Numbered from the stretch's first letter, positions 46,884 through 57,099 are shown. The stretch: DNA of 64,000 nucleotides from Takakia lepidozioides (GCA_030704615.1 CM060732.1:55161053-55225052), one strand, 5' to 3'. Notes: generated from the letters alone by a model not told the origin. Program-made: numbers and translations.

Positions 46884-47317
46884 TGTCGTGCGCATACATA
46901 TCGCTACACAACTACATCGCTGTCCAAACCACACCACACATATATGCACAATAAAGTAGTCTGCCACAATGATAGAAATCCAACGAACACACTGTTGACA
47001 CAAAACATGAAAACCAAACCATCACTCTTAGAAATAGTAGTCGAGCCAGGGGCACCCCAAGCTATGGGGACTCCACCCCACAACAACATGTACCCCTACA
47101 TAAGCACACTCAAATCTAAACACATGCAGGAGCTCGGTCGCGCAGGCTCAACTCGAGAAAGATGAGCCGCGCGACTGCCGCTCTCGTGAAGATAAGACGG
47201 ACCAGGTGTCAAACTAAACTTGACACCTGATTTAACACTTGACCTAAATCCAAGTGTTAAATACAAATAACTAGTTTTATTCTAGCTGTTTTCACACTGT
47301 GCTTATTTAACTTGACA
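46884..47317. repeat. 434-bp LTR, first copy
   Basis: Starts TGTCGTGCGC and ends CTTGACA, giving the TGTC/GACA inverted ends of an LTR. Left flank AAGG (46880-46883) equals the flank after the insertion (58854-58857). Its first 86 bp recur at 47320-47405 and the remaining 348 bp at 58506-58853, together differing at about 3 positions. Confidence 0.8.
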
Positions 47318-47319
47318 GC

Positions 47320-47405
47320 TGTCGTGCGCATACATATCGCTACACAACTACATCGCTGTCCAAACCACAGCACACATATATGCACAATAAAGTAGTCTGC
47401 CACAA
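47320..47405. repeat. First 86 bp of a second LTR copy, joined to the first by GC
   Basis: TGTCGTGCGC...CTGCCACAA, one mismatch to 46884-46969. It is separated from the end of the first LTR only by the dinucleotide GC at 47318-47319, and continues at 58506 beyond the 11.1-kb insertion. Confidence 0.8.
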
Positions 47406-47418
47406 TCGCCCCCCTAGC
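47406..47418 (-). promoter_or_regulatory. Polypurine-tract-like sequence at the 3' end of the element
   Basis: Minus strand CTAGGGGGGCGA abuts the LTR piece, where the primer for second-strand DNA synthesis is expected. It lies about 250 bp beyond the PHD finger stop. Confidence 0.45.
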
Positions 47419-47664
47419 TGGTGGATAGGTCCCTCTACCTCCAGATAGCTACAAGATGTAATAGCCACAGCCGTACTAAGTCCTCTATCACTGTTCCTAT
47501 TGTACTCAAACTCTATAGACCAAGAGGCCGGGTACAAGAGTAGCCCCATCGTTAGTCGCCATCTTGCAATCTGTGAACTTGAGCCAAGACCTCGTGTGTT
47601 CAAGGTCTCCTAGTAGCTGGGCCTTGCGTTGCTTGTTAGCCTCCCATGGTTGTATCCACTCCCA

Positions 47665-48560
47665 CTATCCAATGCATTGTGGACATAACCAATCCCCATC
47701 TGGAACCATCTCAAGAGGTGGAGTCAAGCACCCCATATGCCAACCTCTAGAGCATCGATCACACACCAGCATGGTGGCTGCCCCTTTAGCAGACCCACAC
47801 AACATGCACCTCAAACCTGCAGATACCACTGCCAGGTTTGGGTCAATCCTGCCATCGACATTCGGAAGGTGACATGGCGCACAATTACGCACATGGTCCT
47901 TCCAAGTTATGCCATCCCGACCCTCCAAGACCAAGACGCCTGAGGGCAAGACCTCTCGAACCCTCAAAATAACACGTCCTGCAGTCACATCCAGGGTCGT
48001 AGGAGCAGTCTGCTGCAGATAGACATAGTCACCAGGGTTGAATCTCCGAACCCCAGGACGATAGCCCCCACCACGTATGGTAGCATACCTCAACGTATCA
48101 CGGTGTTGTGCAATGGCAAGGTTCTCGAAAGCCATGGTCATGACTCTCTTGAACAACTCTGCACGCTGCTCACATGCACGTGCCCACACGTCCGGATCGT
48201 CAAGGTTAAGAACTGTAGCAGCTTCTCTGCGAATGGATGTAGGCAAATCCGGCTCTCGGCCAAAGAGAAGAAAGTATGGTGAGAAAGAGGCAAGTGATGC
48301 TTGCTTGCTGAACCTGTAGCCCATGGCTAACCAGGGTAACTGAAGGTCCCAATCTCCTAGGTGTCCCTTCTGCAAGCCATACTTGCGCAAACCCCTCTTT
48401 ACTGTCTGAACAACTCTCTCTGCCAAGCCATCGGCTTCAGGATGATCCCGAGAAGTGGTGCGGTGGTCTATCAAGGCCTTGTCACACAAAGCCTGAAACT
48501 CCCCCAAGAACTCTCTCCCTTGGTCCGTGAGTACCTCAGCTGGAGCACCGAACCGGCTAA
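47665..48560 (-). CDS. Integrase C-terminal half with terminal PHD finger
   Basis: Open from about 48560 (before the first ATG at 48507). It contains SRFGAPAEVLTDQGREF (second catalytic Asp), DHPEADGLAERVVQTVKRGL (catalytic Glu), LPWLAMGYR and RRFNPGDYVYL, as in Ty3 integrases. After VRNCAPCHLPNVDG the last 49 codons encode a C4HC3 PHD finger: CMLC, CDRC, WHMGC and WLCPQC, ending CIG and stop at 47665. PHD fingers read the methylation state of the histone H3 tail, so it may guide integration as chromodomains do in chromoviruses. The N-terminal half of the integrase is on the opposite strand at 50.9-51.27 kb because of the inversion. Confidence 0.88.
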
Positions 48561-49061
48561 GATGCTTTTCGGGATGGTGGACCTGGCCTCTTGTGGGATG
48601 CTCAGTTGCAGCAGTTAGTGGAGCCTAATGCCGACGAGCGAGAGCGGGCTATGGGGTTTTCCACTGGGACCACGGCGGTGCCTTCTCTTTCTGAGGCATC
48701 ACGTCGTCAGGTGTTGGGGCAAGCAATGGATCTCAATTGCTTGACCTGGATTGTCAGCTTGGCTATGGCTGAGCAACGTAGAGTGCGGAGTGCACTTCCC
48801 TTGACGGTCTCTCTGCCTACCGAGACGGTACAGGCAGCGAGTGGGGGCGAGCCGGTGAGGACCACGAGGTGTAGACATCCATGGCACATGTGGGAGGTGC
48901 TCGAGGTTCAGAGGGAGTTGGCAGCGAAGGCAGCTGTGATGGATGAGGTTGGGGATTCTGCTCGGGATGAGGAGGTTCTCAATGATGAGACGATGGGGCA
49001 GGATGAGGCCTTGTCATTGACTGAGCAGGAAGGGGGTACTTCTCAAGAGGTTGCAGCATAG
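48559..49061 (+). CDS. C-terminal part of the element's DNA methyltransferase (in inverted block)
   Basis: Plus-strand frame from the left inversion edge to a TAG at 49059-49061. EPNADERERAMGFSTGTT and RRQVLGQAMDLNCLTWI match the end of DNMT3-type C5 methyltransferases (ERxxGFPxxYT, then RxxLGxSxxVxxI; motifs IX-X). About 110 residues of acidic linker follow (VMDEVGDSARDEEVLNDET). The N-terminal part of the enzyme, motifs I-VIII, lies on the minus strand and stops at the other inversion edge. After the TAG the same frame continues without interruption into the reverse transcriptase. Confidence 0.75.
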
Positions 49062-49067
49062 CAACCA
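49059..49067 (+). promoter_or_regulatory. Candidate stop-codon readthrough site (UAG-CAA-CCA)
   Basis: TAGCAACCA fits the UAG-CAR-YYA consensus that causes readthrough in tobamovirus-type plant RNAs. It is the only stop between methyltransferase and RT, and both sides are open in the same frame (48559-51308). Confidence 0.6.
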
Positions 49068-51275
49068 CGGGACGCGTCCTCTACCTCTAAGCCCACTGGA
49101 CTTAAGGTTGCAGTTACGGAGGACAATTGGGAGCCTGACATTGGACCCATTGTCACCGGAGGAGAGAGACGACGTATACGGCGGTTCCTGAGGGCTTATA
49201 GGAATTGCTGTGCCTTCAGTTTGAAGGACTTGGGAGCACTGAAGGGTCAAGAGATCCGTATTGAGTTGGCCACTGACACGCCAATCTTTCGGAGACCCTA
49301 TAGATACAGTGACATGGAGAGGTCTTTGATTCAGATGAGGACTCAAGATCTCTGGGAGGCAGGTTTGGTGGAGCTCTCTGGTGGAGAGTATGCTTCAGCC
49401 ACAGTGATGCCAGCTAAGAAGGATGTCTATGGCAATTGGACGGAGAGACGTATGTGCGGTGATTACCGGCCTGTAAATCGTCAGACCAAGTCCGATAGGT
49501 ATGCCATGCCAACACCAGAGGAGATCTTTGATGCCATTGGGCATTCCAAGGTCTTTAGCACGTTGGATTTACGATCCGGATATCACCAGTTGCCGATCAA
49601 GGAGGCGGATAAGCAAAAAACGGCATTCTGGGGGATCAACGAGCACGGGAAGGATTGCCTATACCAGTGGCGGTTCTTACCATTTGGGCTTAAAAACGCT
49701 CCCGCTGAGTTTCAAAGAGTCATGGACAGGATTCTAGCAGGGGTGGAGTTTGCTCGGTGCTACATAGATGACATCATCATCTTTAGTGCTACGGTGGAGG
49801 AGCATGAGAGACACCTTCAGGGGGTATTTGAGCGCTTGAGGACGCACGGATTGAAGTTACATCCGGGCAAGTGCAAGTTTTTCCACAACCAGATTGAGTA
49901 TCTGGGTCACATGATATATCCTGGAGGATTGGGGGTACAGCAGACTAAGGTAGAGTCCATTGCACATGTTCCACGCCCCACGGATGTGAGCCGAGTTCGA
50001 GCTTTCATGGGGTTAGCAAACTATTACAGACGGTTTGTTAAGGGATTTAGTGCCATTGCAAAGGCTCTAACCAGGCTGACCAAGGTGGACCAGGAGTGGC
50101 AGTGGGAAGATGAGCAAGAACAAGCTTTTCAAGAGCTCAAGGCGAGGTTGACCTCGGCGCCCATCTTGAGACGACCTATCAGGGGGCGTCCTTTTCAGCT
50201 GCATACAGATTGGAGCATGCTGGGGCTTGGAGCGGTGCTCACACAGGTGGATGATGAGGGAAGAGAGTTCGTAGTGGCTTATGCTAGCCGCTCGAACAAT
50301 GCTGCAGAGTCTAAGTATAGCTCATATGAGGGAGAATGCTTAGCTGCAGTGTGGGCCGTTGCACACTTCAGGTGCTATCTATACGGCAATCTCTTCACCC
50401 TTGTCACGGATCACCAACCACTCAAGTGGTTGATGGAGTCAAACAAGCTTACGGGGAAGTTTGCACGGTGGGCACTCATCCTTCAAGAGTATGACTTTCA
50501 GGTGGTGCATCGACCGGGTTTGGTCAATCGAAATGCAGATGGGTTGAGTCGCAATCCATGCACGAGCCAGCAGGATGACACTGGAGCTCGGTGGCATGGT
50601 GAGACAGACGAGGAGATGGTGCCCGGATGGCATGCATCTGCATTTCTGTGTATCTTGGCAGCGGAAGGCCAGGTTGGACCTACAACAGGGATGACTGTAG
50701 ATCAAGTGTCTGAGGACCCTGAGGCCAGCAATGAGCAGGGTGGCGCCAAAGATATACATGAGGATTCAGTTGTGTTGGACTACCTCCGCAGTGGAGACAC
50801 GGCAGCCACTATGACTGCCAAGGAGAGGGATCGGATCCTACAACGAGCCAAGAGGTTCAGGTGGGAGGGGACACACCTGCTCCGAGTGTGGGAGGATGGT
50901 CGAGTGAGGATTGTGCCTCACCCAACACAGCGGGCACGGTTAGTGCGGCATGCCCATGAGGAGTTGGGGCATTTTGGGGTGCGACGCACTCATAGTCTAC
51001 TGCAGGGGCAGTATTGGTGGCGTGGTATGCACACAGAGATGCAACAATTTGTGGCTAGGTGCATGGTGTGTGACAGGGTGCGTGCTTCATTCAACGCCCC
51101 TACGCCACAATTGCACCCTCTTCCGATCATGGGATTGGGCTACAGGTGGAGTCTTGACTTCGCAGGGCCGTTGCCACTGACCATGCGCCACAACAAGTAC
51201 GTGTTGGTGATGGTGGAGCACTTCTCCAAATGGATTGAATTGGTTCCATTGCCTAATAAGGCTGATCCTGGGAAG
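49062..51275 (+). CDS. Reverse transcriptase, RNase H and integrase N-terminal half (in inverted block)
   Basis: Continuous frame after the TAG. RT: LGALKGQEIRIELATDTPIF, RRMCGDYRPVNRQT, KVFSTLDLRSGYHQL, FGLKNAPAEFQRVMD and the catalytic YIDDIIIF, then YLGHMIYPGG. RNase H: FQLHTDWSMLGLGAVL, YSSYEGECLAAVWAV and VTDHQPLKWL. Integrase: HAHEELGHFGVRRTHSLL with CMVCD (HHCC zinc domain) and YRWSLDFAGPLPLTM with the first catalytic Asp, to IELVPLPNKA. After that (about 51270) the frame runs into unrelated codons and a TGA at 51306-51308, which marks the inversion edge. All visible catalytic residues are intact. Confidence 0.92.
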
Positions 51276-52762
51276 CTGAGCAGTGTAGGTAATGCTGCTC
51301 GTGGTTGACCCACCCTGTTGACCACTGCCAAAGGCGAACGGTCATCGTGTCTCACACGTTGAGACTGCCTTCCTGTGTCCAAAATGTCATCCACGGTGAG
51401 GTGTGCTGGCCGCTGCACCCCATCAAATGCACGCTTGAGCAGTGCGGGTGGCATCAAGTTAGTCCACCATAGTCGTGGACGATGAGCCCGTGACCCCACT
51501 GCAGCTGCATCCAGCAACACTGCGGACCCAAGCCACGACCGGACTTGATGCACACTGGCCATCACCCTGGCCCGAGAATCACCCATCAGTGGGACATTCT
51601 CCAAGATGTATGCTGGAGATACAGCTTGATGAAGCTGCAAGCAGCGTAAAATCCGCACCATCTCCCAAAACAGACCCGTCCTCGAGTCTCGCAATCCATT
51701 GCCATGCCCGGCTGATGAATGCCCTTGGCAGGGCCAACCTGCCACTATTAGATCAATGGAGCCAACCTGCTCCAAATCTTGCGCCCCCAACAAGGAAATG
51801 TCTGCTGGCAAGGCTTGTTGGTATCCACGAACTGCAGACACAGGCAACAAGTCAGGGTACTGTTGTACCAACTGAGCCACATGGCGCAGTGAGACACGTC
51901 GTGCAGTCTCATCCCTCTCCACATACAGGTAACGCCTTACCCGCACACCTGCCTGTAGCACAGCAGCCAATCCGGTGCTGATCCCGCCAAACAAGTCCAG
52001 AAGGCAAATGCCTTCATCCGGCCGCTGCCACACAAGAGGTGTGGTGTCCAATGGCGACAACTGAGGTGGCCCTGGTGCAATCACCGCACTCTCCTCCTCC
52101 CCTGACGGTACAAAAGCTTCTTCCCAAGCTTGTTGCACCCGTCCATCAGCAGCTTGCTGCAAATCCTTGCTCGTACCCCACAACGGAGTGTGAGCAATCA
52201 TGGCAGGCAACTCCGCCGTACCATGCATGTCATCCAGCTCTGCTGGAGGTGGCACATCCTCTGCATGGGCATTGCCTTCCAGCAACTCTCCAGGCCAACT
52301 AACGGCAGCTGTGAAGGCGGCTAGTGTTGGCATCTTGCCCCGCTGGGCAGCTGCAATACCCCCAATGAATGTCACAGGGAGCTGTGCACGGCGACCATCC
52401 CCCGACTGCCATCCAGGCCTGTAGGATGCTGACTCCTCCCAGAAATCCAGGGTGAAGCCCATGGGGTATAACACTGCCCCACCAACGAGGACATCGTAAG
52501 AGACCGCGTCTGTCACAATGGCCTTGGCTCGCATCACTGAGCCATCTACAGGATGATCCGGCTGCAGTCTAATAGCCAACTGATGTCGTGTCATGCCGCG
52601 AGCCTGCTCTGATCCTCCCAGAGATGTCTGTATCTGGAAAGGACAAGGCTCCATATCCGCCTCCATGAGGCCCAAACCTGCAATAGCAGCACTGCCTAAC
52701 ATCAGTGGCTGAGCTCCTGAGTCCAACAAGACCCGGCCGGTACTTCTTGCCTGCCGGTCCAC
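51265..52762 (-). CDS. Retroviral-type protease plus C5 cytosine DNA methyltransferase (N-terminal and catalytic part)
   Basis: Residues 1-110 form an aspartic protease: VLLDSGAQPLML (catalytic DSG, residues 14-16) and YDVLVGGAVLYPMGF. A linker of about 140 residues leads to the methyltransferase at about 250: motif I LLDLFGGISTG (254-264), YVERDE (280-285), SIDLIVAGWPCQGHSSAG with the catalytic Cys of PCQ (motif IV, 344-346), ILENV (motif VI, 386-390) and RPRLWWTNL (motif VIII). The target-recognition stretch runs to about residue 500, where the inversion edge interrupts it; motifs IX-X are at 48.56-48.8 kb on the other strand. The motif order is unpermuted, unlike plant DRM enzymes, and WWTNL with the motif X style suggests DNMT3 kinship. 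Predicted role: methylating cytosines in the element's own or the host's DNA. The protease frame is +1 relative to gag. Confidence 0.9.
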
Positions 52763-53855
52763 TCAAAGTGAAAATGCCTCCCTGGTTGTCTAACAAGACA
52801 ACTCCAGGTGTCACCATGGCGCGCTCAATGGTTGGCCTAGCTGGCAGCTCCGTCAACCTGGCAGCTGCAACTTGCCATGGCGCAGCTGTGGCAGTCTTGA
52901 CCCTCAAATCCGAGGATCCCTCTGCCACTACACCTTCCACTAACTCCGCAGAAGATGAAGTGACCTCCCCACTCTCACAGAGTGTTGCTGCTAGTCTGAA
53001 CACTGCAGCTGGTCTCACCCCCGGCGTCGCAATCATTGTTGCCGAGAACAGTGGGGCCTGACACACAGAGGTGGCTGCCCCCAATAACACACCGGCCGCA
53101 CTAGCCTTGGCAGCAGGAGTCAATGCTGCACGTGTGGCTCTCCCCAATGGCATAGTAACCTCCGCCTCGGTAACAGTCGGGCGAGAACTAGGTGCCATGG
53201 ATGGCGTCGACACAGTCTCCGCCAATGTGAATGACTGAGGAAGCCTTGCCTGACGGCTTGCCTCCCCACGCTGTGGATCCAATTCCACCTCTGCACCTCG
53301 TGGCTCAGGAACTCGTGCTGCTCCTCGAGTCACGGCTGCAGCAGACTCCACCTGCTCTAGTGGTAGTGCTGCTCCGCACATAAATCCCATGCCTCCCATA
53401 TCTCCTCCCTCAGGAGCAGGAGGTGGACCATCCCGTCTGGGAGCCGGTACCGCCTGAGCTATAGCCATGGCAGCGAGCCTCTGCTCTAGCTGCTGAAGCC
53501 GGTTGGCCATGCCTTGATCAACGCCCTGACCTCCGCGTCCTTGGCCATGTTGAGCTTGCCCTTGGCCTGCACCTCGTGCCTGACCACCTCGTCCTCTCTG
53601 GGCTGGTCCACCTCGCCCCCGGCCACCATTGTTCCCTTGGAACTGGCCTGGGCGCAACTCAGGATGCAAGTCATAACACTGGGCATCTCCATGCCCATAC
53701 TTGCCACAATGCCCACACTGCAACTGTGCAGGCTGTGCTTGTGCCGGCCTTCTGCCACTCTCTGGGCAATCTCTCTTGACATGGGGTCCTCCACATGTCC
53801 AACATATCACCCCTGGTTGCTGTTGGCCTGCAAAAGATGCCACGGGCCTCTGCAC
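52569..53855 (-). CDS. Gag, nucleocapsid part with zinc knuckles
   Basis: Residues about 17-63 carry two CCHC-like knuckles, CWTCGGPHVKRDCP and CGHCGKYGHGDAQC, for RNA packaging. A Gly/Arg-rich stretch (GGRGRGGPAQRGRGGQARG) and a long Ala/Pro-rich region follow. It overlaps the protease frame at 52569-52762, consistent with a +1 shift between gag and protease, either programmed or a mutation. Confidence 0.75.
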   Translation of the reverse strand: MQRPVASFAGQQQPGVICWTCGGPHVKRDCPESGRRPAQAQPAQLQCGHCGKYGHGDAQCYDLHPELRPGQFQGNNGGRGRGGPAQRGRGGQARGAGQGQAQHGQGRGGQGVDQGMANRLQQLEQRLAAMAIAQAVPAPRRDGPPPAPEGGDMGGMGFMCGAALPLEQVESAAAVTRGAARVPEPRGAEVELDPQRGEASRQARLPQSFTLAETVSTPSMAPSSRPTVTEAEVTMPLGRATRAALTPAAKASAAGVLLGAATSVCQAPLFSATMIATPGVRPAAVFRLAATLCESGEVTSSSAELVEGVVAEGSSDLRVKTATAAPWQVAAARLTELPARPTIERAMVTPGVVLLDNQGGIFTLSGPAGKKYRPGLVGLRSSATDVRQCCYCRFGPHGGGYGALSFPDTDISGRIRAGSRHDTTSVGY

Positions 53856-54957
53856 CTGAGGTCCCCTGTAAGCTCCATGGAACTTGGCTGGGCAACCTTG
53901 CCCCCCTGACCACGCTGTTGGGCAGTCCCTTGTGCTTGTGGGCTGACAGCTGTGCCCCGTACAGGCATGTCCTTGCCAAATCCAATTGTAACAACTCGCT
54001 CCTCTACCATGTTGAGCTCAATCCGCTCAGCCAACAAAAACACATCTGCTAATGTGGGTTGGGCTGCTTGTAACAGGGTTGCATCTCGCACCCTTCTCTT
54101 GAGCTCCTTGTCCAGAATTCCATACCAAAACTGGATTGCCTGAGCTTCAGTAACCCTTGGGTCACACTTATCAAGCGCCTCATACGAGTGTACGCCTCTC
54201 GCAGGCTCTCACTGGGTTTGCGCTGGAAGTCTTGCAAACTTCGCAGCTTCTCTGTCCGTACACCTTGGTAGTTCCTCCGCAACTCCTGGAAGAACTCCAC
54301 CACCGGGTTGAATCTAGGCACATGTGTTGTAGTTGTGGCAGGAGGAGTAGTAGCACCTTTTGAACTGGTACCACCTGCAGAAGTACCAGCACTACCTGCT
54401 CCACTACTAGTGCTGGCAGTGGGAGCTATTGGTACTGATGCAGCTATTGGTCGCGTCGTGCCTCGAGTAATGGAGACGTAGTCAGGTGACCAATACATCC
54501 TCCACTCCTCAATCTCTGCTTCATGTCCTCGCCTGAACTCGTGGTAATCGTCCATAGGCGGGCCTTCCAAATGCTGGAACAGTCCCTTCCACGCCATGAA
54601 TGGGGTGAATAGCTGTGGATTGCGCATCTGCTGCAAATCACACCAGCTGTTGAACTCCTGGATAAAGTCATCCAACTCGATTGTGCCCACAGCTCCAGAG
54701 TACCTACGAGGCCCCTTGGTAGCTCCATACATCTCCTCCATGTCGTCCCACAACAATGGCGAATGAAAGTGCACACCTGTTGATGAAGCCTCCGAGTCTG
54801 TGTCTGACTCTACAGTAATTGAGGGTGGCGGTGAAGGTGGTCTGAACCGAATACCTCGTCTTGTGAACCCACTCTCACTGTTACTGCCTGTAGCCGTACT
54901 CCCCTCACCACCCTTGGGTAACTCCGTAATGACACTCACAATGTGCACCTCCTCCAC
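53807..54957 (-). pseudogene. Gag, capsid part (frameshifted)
   Basis: 54957-54049 begins MEEVHIVSVITELPKG and has an acidic, Ser-rich N-terminus, then RFNPVVEFFQELRRNYQGV and LREAYTRMRRLI, typical of retrotransposon capsid (retrotrans_gag). A shift near 54170 spoils the end of this frame; the expected continuation (RRVRDATLLQAAQPTLADVF, LLAERIELNM) lies in another frame to 53807. Minor damage only. Confidence 0.75.
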
Positions 54958-55478
54958 GTGACACTATAAGGCTCTAGTACTAATCTAATAGTGACACGGG
55001 TGGGCACCTGTTGCAGTTTTAAGGGTCATATCCCAATGGCTCAGGGCACCTGCACCTGCATCCACCGCAAGAACTCATATGGTTGGCTGGTCATCAACCC
55101 AGCCTCACCATAGAAGAAACACTGGTGGTCTTGCTGGTCATCACTCCAGCCTCACCACCGACAGCATACTCTAGGATTGACCGGTGATCAAATCCGGCCT
55201 AATCCCTATGAAAGCAAGCGCCCACACAAAACCAACATGGCGCACAGTCAAGCATGCAGGTGTTGGGGGGGGATCCAAACACAAGAAATCAAAACATCAA
55301 CACCCCCACACCAAAATCCAGCTGCAATGCTGATCCTGTAGAATATCCCAGCCCAAAACCCCGGACTGGCTGGCCTCCACCAAGAGAGGCTTTGGCAACT
55401 GCAAGTACAAGGTAATGAAAATAGTACAGAGATGGAGGGGAAGAATAGAAGCCCGACCAAGCAAGATCCAATCCTGAT
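54958..55478. other. Spacer between unknown frame and gag
   Basis: Contains imperfect repeats of CTGGTCATCA-C-CAGCCTCACCA (55080-55155). Minus strand TTAGTACTAGAGCC near 54970-54985 differs from the initiator-Met primer-binding site TTGGTATCAGAGCC at three positions, so it is only a weak candidate. Confidence 0.3.
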
Positions 55479-56228
55479 CTATGCTATCAACTGCCAGACT
55501 TCTCTCAAAGTGCCTCGCTCTGCATGATGGTAAGGTGTAGGAGGTATATCTATGTCCAGAAACCTGCCACTAACCTTGTCCCAAGCTACAGTAGCTCGCT
55601 CTAACCAACCCTCCTCCTCTTTCTGCCAGGTAGAGACAAAGCAATACTCCCCTATCTCCCGCTCACTGAACACTAAAGAAAACAAAGGTAGGGTCTGATA
55701 GTCTCTCAACTCGAAAGCTTTGAGACGGTTGCGGGTGTCCTCATTGCGAATGACTGCATCTCCTTCACGCACAACAAACATGTCATTGCTGATGAACCCC
55801 CGCTCGTGGTTGCCCTGTGTAGAGCGTATCCGGCTGCAACCATGTCTGATTGCACAAACTTGTGTAGCTCCTGCTCCTCTGCTCCAGTACACCACGGCCT
55901 TGTGGCTGAACACCTTGGTCCCCGGGGCTGTCTTTGGCTGTGTTCCAAGCCTAGCTTTCACCCACTTTGGTATTTCACCTACAGCTGCAGAACTGCTGGC
56001 TCCAACAGAGTTCTGACTGTCCAAGGCGATATTGAGGCCCTCAATGCCAACTACAGCAGTCTGTTGTCTACTGCTAATGCCTGACTCCCAGTATGCAATC
56101 AACTCGTCCAACTGTTCTCCACTCAAATCAGTCTGAGTTCCTTGGGAAACATAAATCCTGTCCCCTTGTGTGCACAGGCTAAGAGAAGAGACCTGCCCTT
56201 CAATTACGTCCTCATTTCCCCCAGCCAT
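55479..56228 (-). CDS. Uncharacterised 249-aa protein upstream of gag
   Basis: Open minus-strand frame beginning MAGGNEDVIEGQVSSLSLC and ending REVWQLIA. It is polar with aromatic clusters (YQTLPLFSLVFSEREIGEYCFVSTW) and has no recognised domain, signal peptide or membrane span. It lies in the same direction as gag, 521 bp upstream. It could be an accessory protein of the methyltransferase element, a captured host exon, or chance. Its length and lack of stops in DNA of mixed composition favour a real frame. Confidence 0.45.
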   Translation of the reverse strand: MAGGNEDVIEGQVSSLSLCTQGDRIYVSQGTQTDLSGEQLDELIAYWESGISSRQQTAVVGIEGLNIALDSQNSVGASSSAAVGEIPKWVKARLGTQPKTAPGTKVFSHKAVVYWSRGAGATQVCAIRHGCSRIRSTQGNHERGFISNDMFVVREGDAVIRNEDTRNRLKAFELRDYQTLPLFSLVFSEREIGEYCFVSTWQKEEEGWLERATVAWDKVSGRFLDIDIPPTPYHHAERGTLREVWQLIA

Positions 56229-56634
56229 GCAAGGAGTACATCCACAGATTTGTCTCTCATATAGACCAGCACAGGTTCTAGAGACAGGATTGTGGATCTT
56301 TTATGGCACACTCACACTCTAAAAATTCCATAGATTTTTAACAGAGTCCCAAAAACTAAAACCAGGTCAAGATAGGTAGATTTCCCCTTTCTGCAGCTAT
56401 CCCCCCAAAAACTGAGTCAAACAGAGTCCATTTGACAAAGATGTGACCAATTTGGCTCTAAATCATTTAAATTAGATCAAAAGACCAAACAAATACAAAG
56501 AAAACTTTTTTTTTTTAAAAAAAAAAAATATTTGTCTTGGTTCCCTGTTCCCTGGTTATCTTCGGGTTCCCAAACATGTTCATGTAGTTCTCACAGTCTG
56601 GATTCACCCCTCCTCTCGTTCTGTGCTCTTATGC

Positions 56635-56915
56635 TGTGGCAGTGCGTGGGATGTGAAGGTCGGTGATGCGGGTCTTGGCCTTTCTGTCAAGGAGAACGTG
56701 AGAAGGCTTCAGATCAGTACACCCTGTGCTCCGGGCACTCAGGATGCAGGTACGCCAATGCCCGTTGCAGGAAAGCATGAGAGTGGGAGACTGTGAACTC
56801 ACCAGGTGACACTTGATGTATGAGCGGGATATGAGCTGAAGGGATTGACTCAACGTTGCCATCGGTGTGTACGGGCATTGACGCCCACAATTTCCAGGGC
56901 TTGCACTGAAGCATT
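56635..56915 (-). pseudogene. Receptor-like kinase fragment
   Basis: Minus strand: LAYLHPECPEH, then in another frame DLKPSHVLLDRKAKTRITDLHIP. These are the catalytic-loop and following blocks of plant receptor-like kinases (LAYLHE.CPP..HRDLKPSNVLLD...ARITDFGLAR), with the HRD and DFG residues lost or shifted. A small captured or decayed piece. Confidence 0.6.
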
Positions 56916-57099
56916 TCTAAGCTGTTCTTAGGCCACTAACACACCCTGTGTAGCTGCAGAAATTGTTCCCACGGGACCCTATAGATTCACCTGTAAGGCT
57001 GCTCAACGCCTGAGCTTAGAGTATGGTTGGATCACTTGCTCATTAAAGGCCCACAGAATATCTACAAAAGGACCCCAGCCTGACCACCACCTGCTTGTG

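Noticed and set aside
48591-51308. Plus-strand pol as a separate, second retroelement
   Set aside because: Both of its ends complete truncated domains of the minus-strand frames (methyltransferase and integrase), so one inverted block is simpler.
51265-52762. Methyltransferase as a DRM-type host gene
   Set aside because: DRM enzymes have permuted motif order (VI-X before I-V); here I, IV, VI and VIII come in standard order and the frame begins with a retroviral protease.
54970-54985. Primer-binding site of the methyltransferase element
   Set aside because: Three mismatches to the initiator-tRNA site and no LTR end next to it; noted only as weak.
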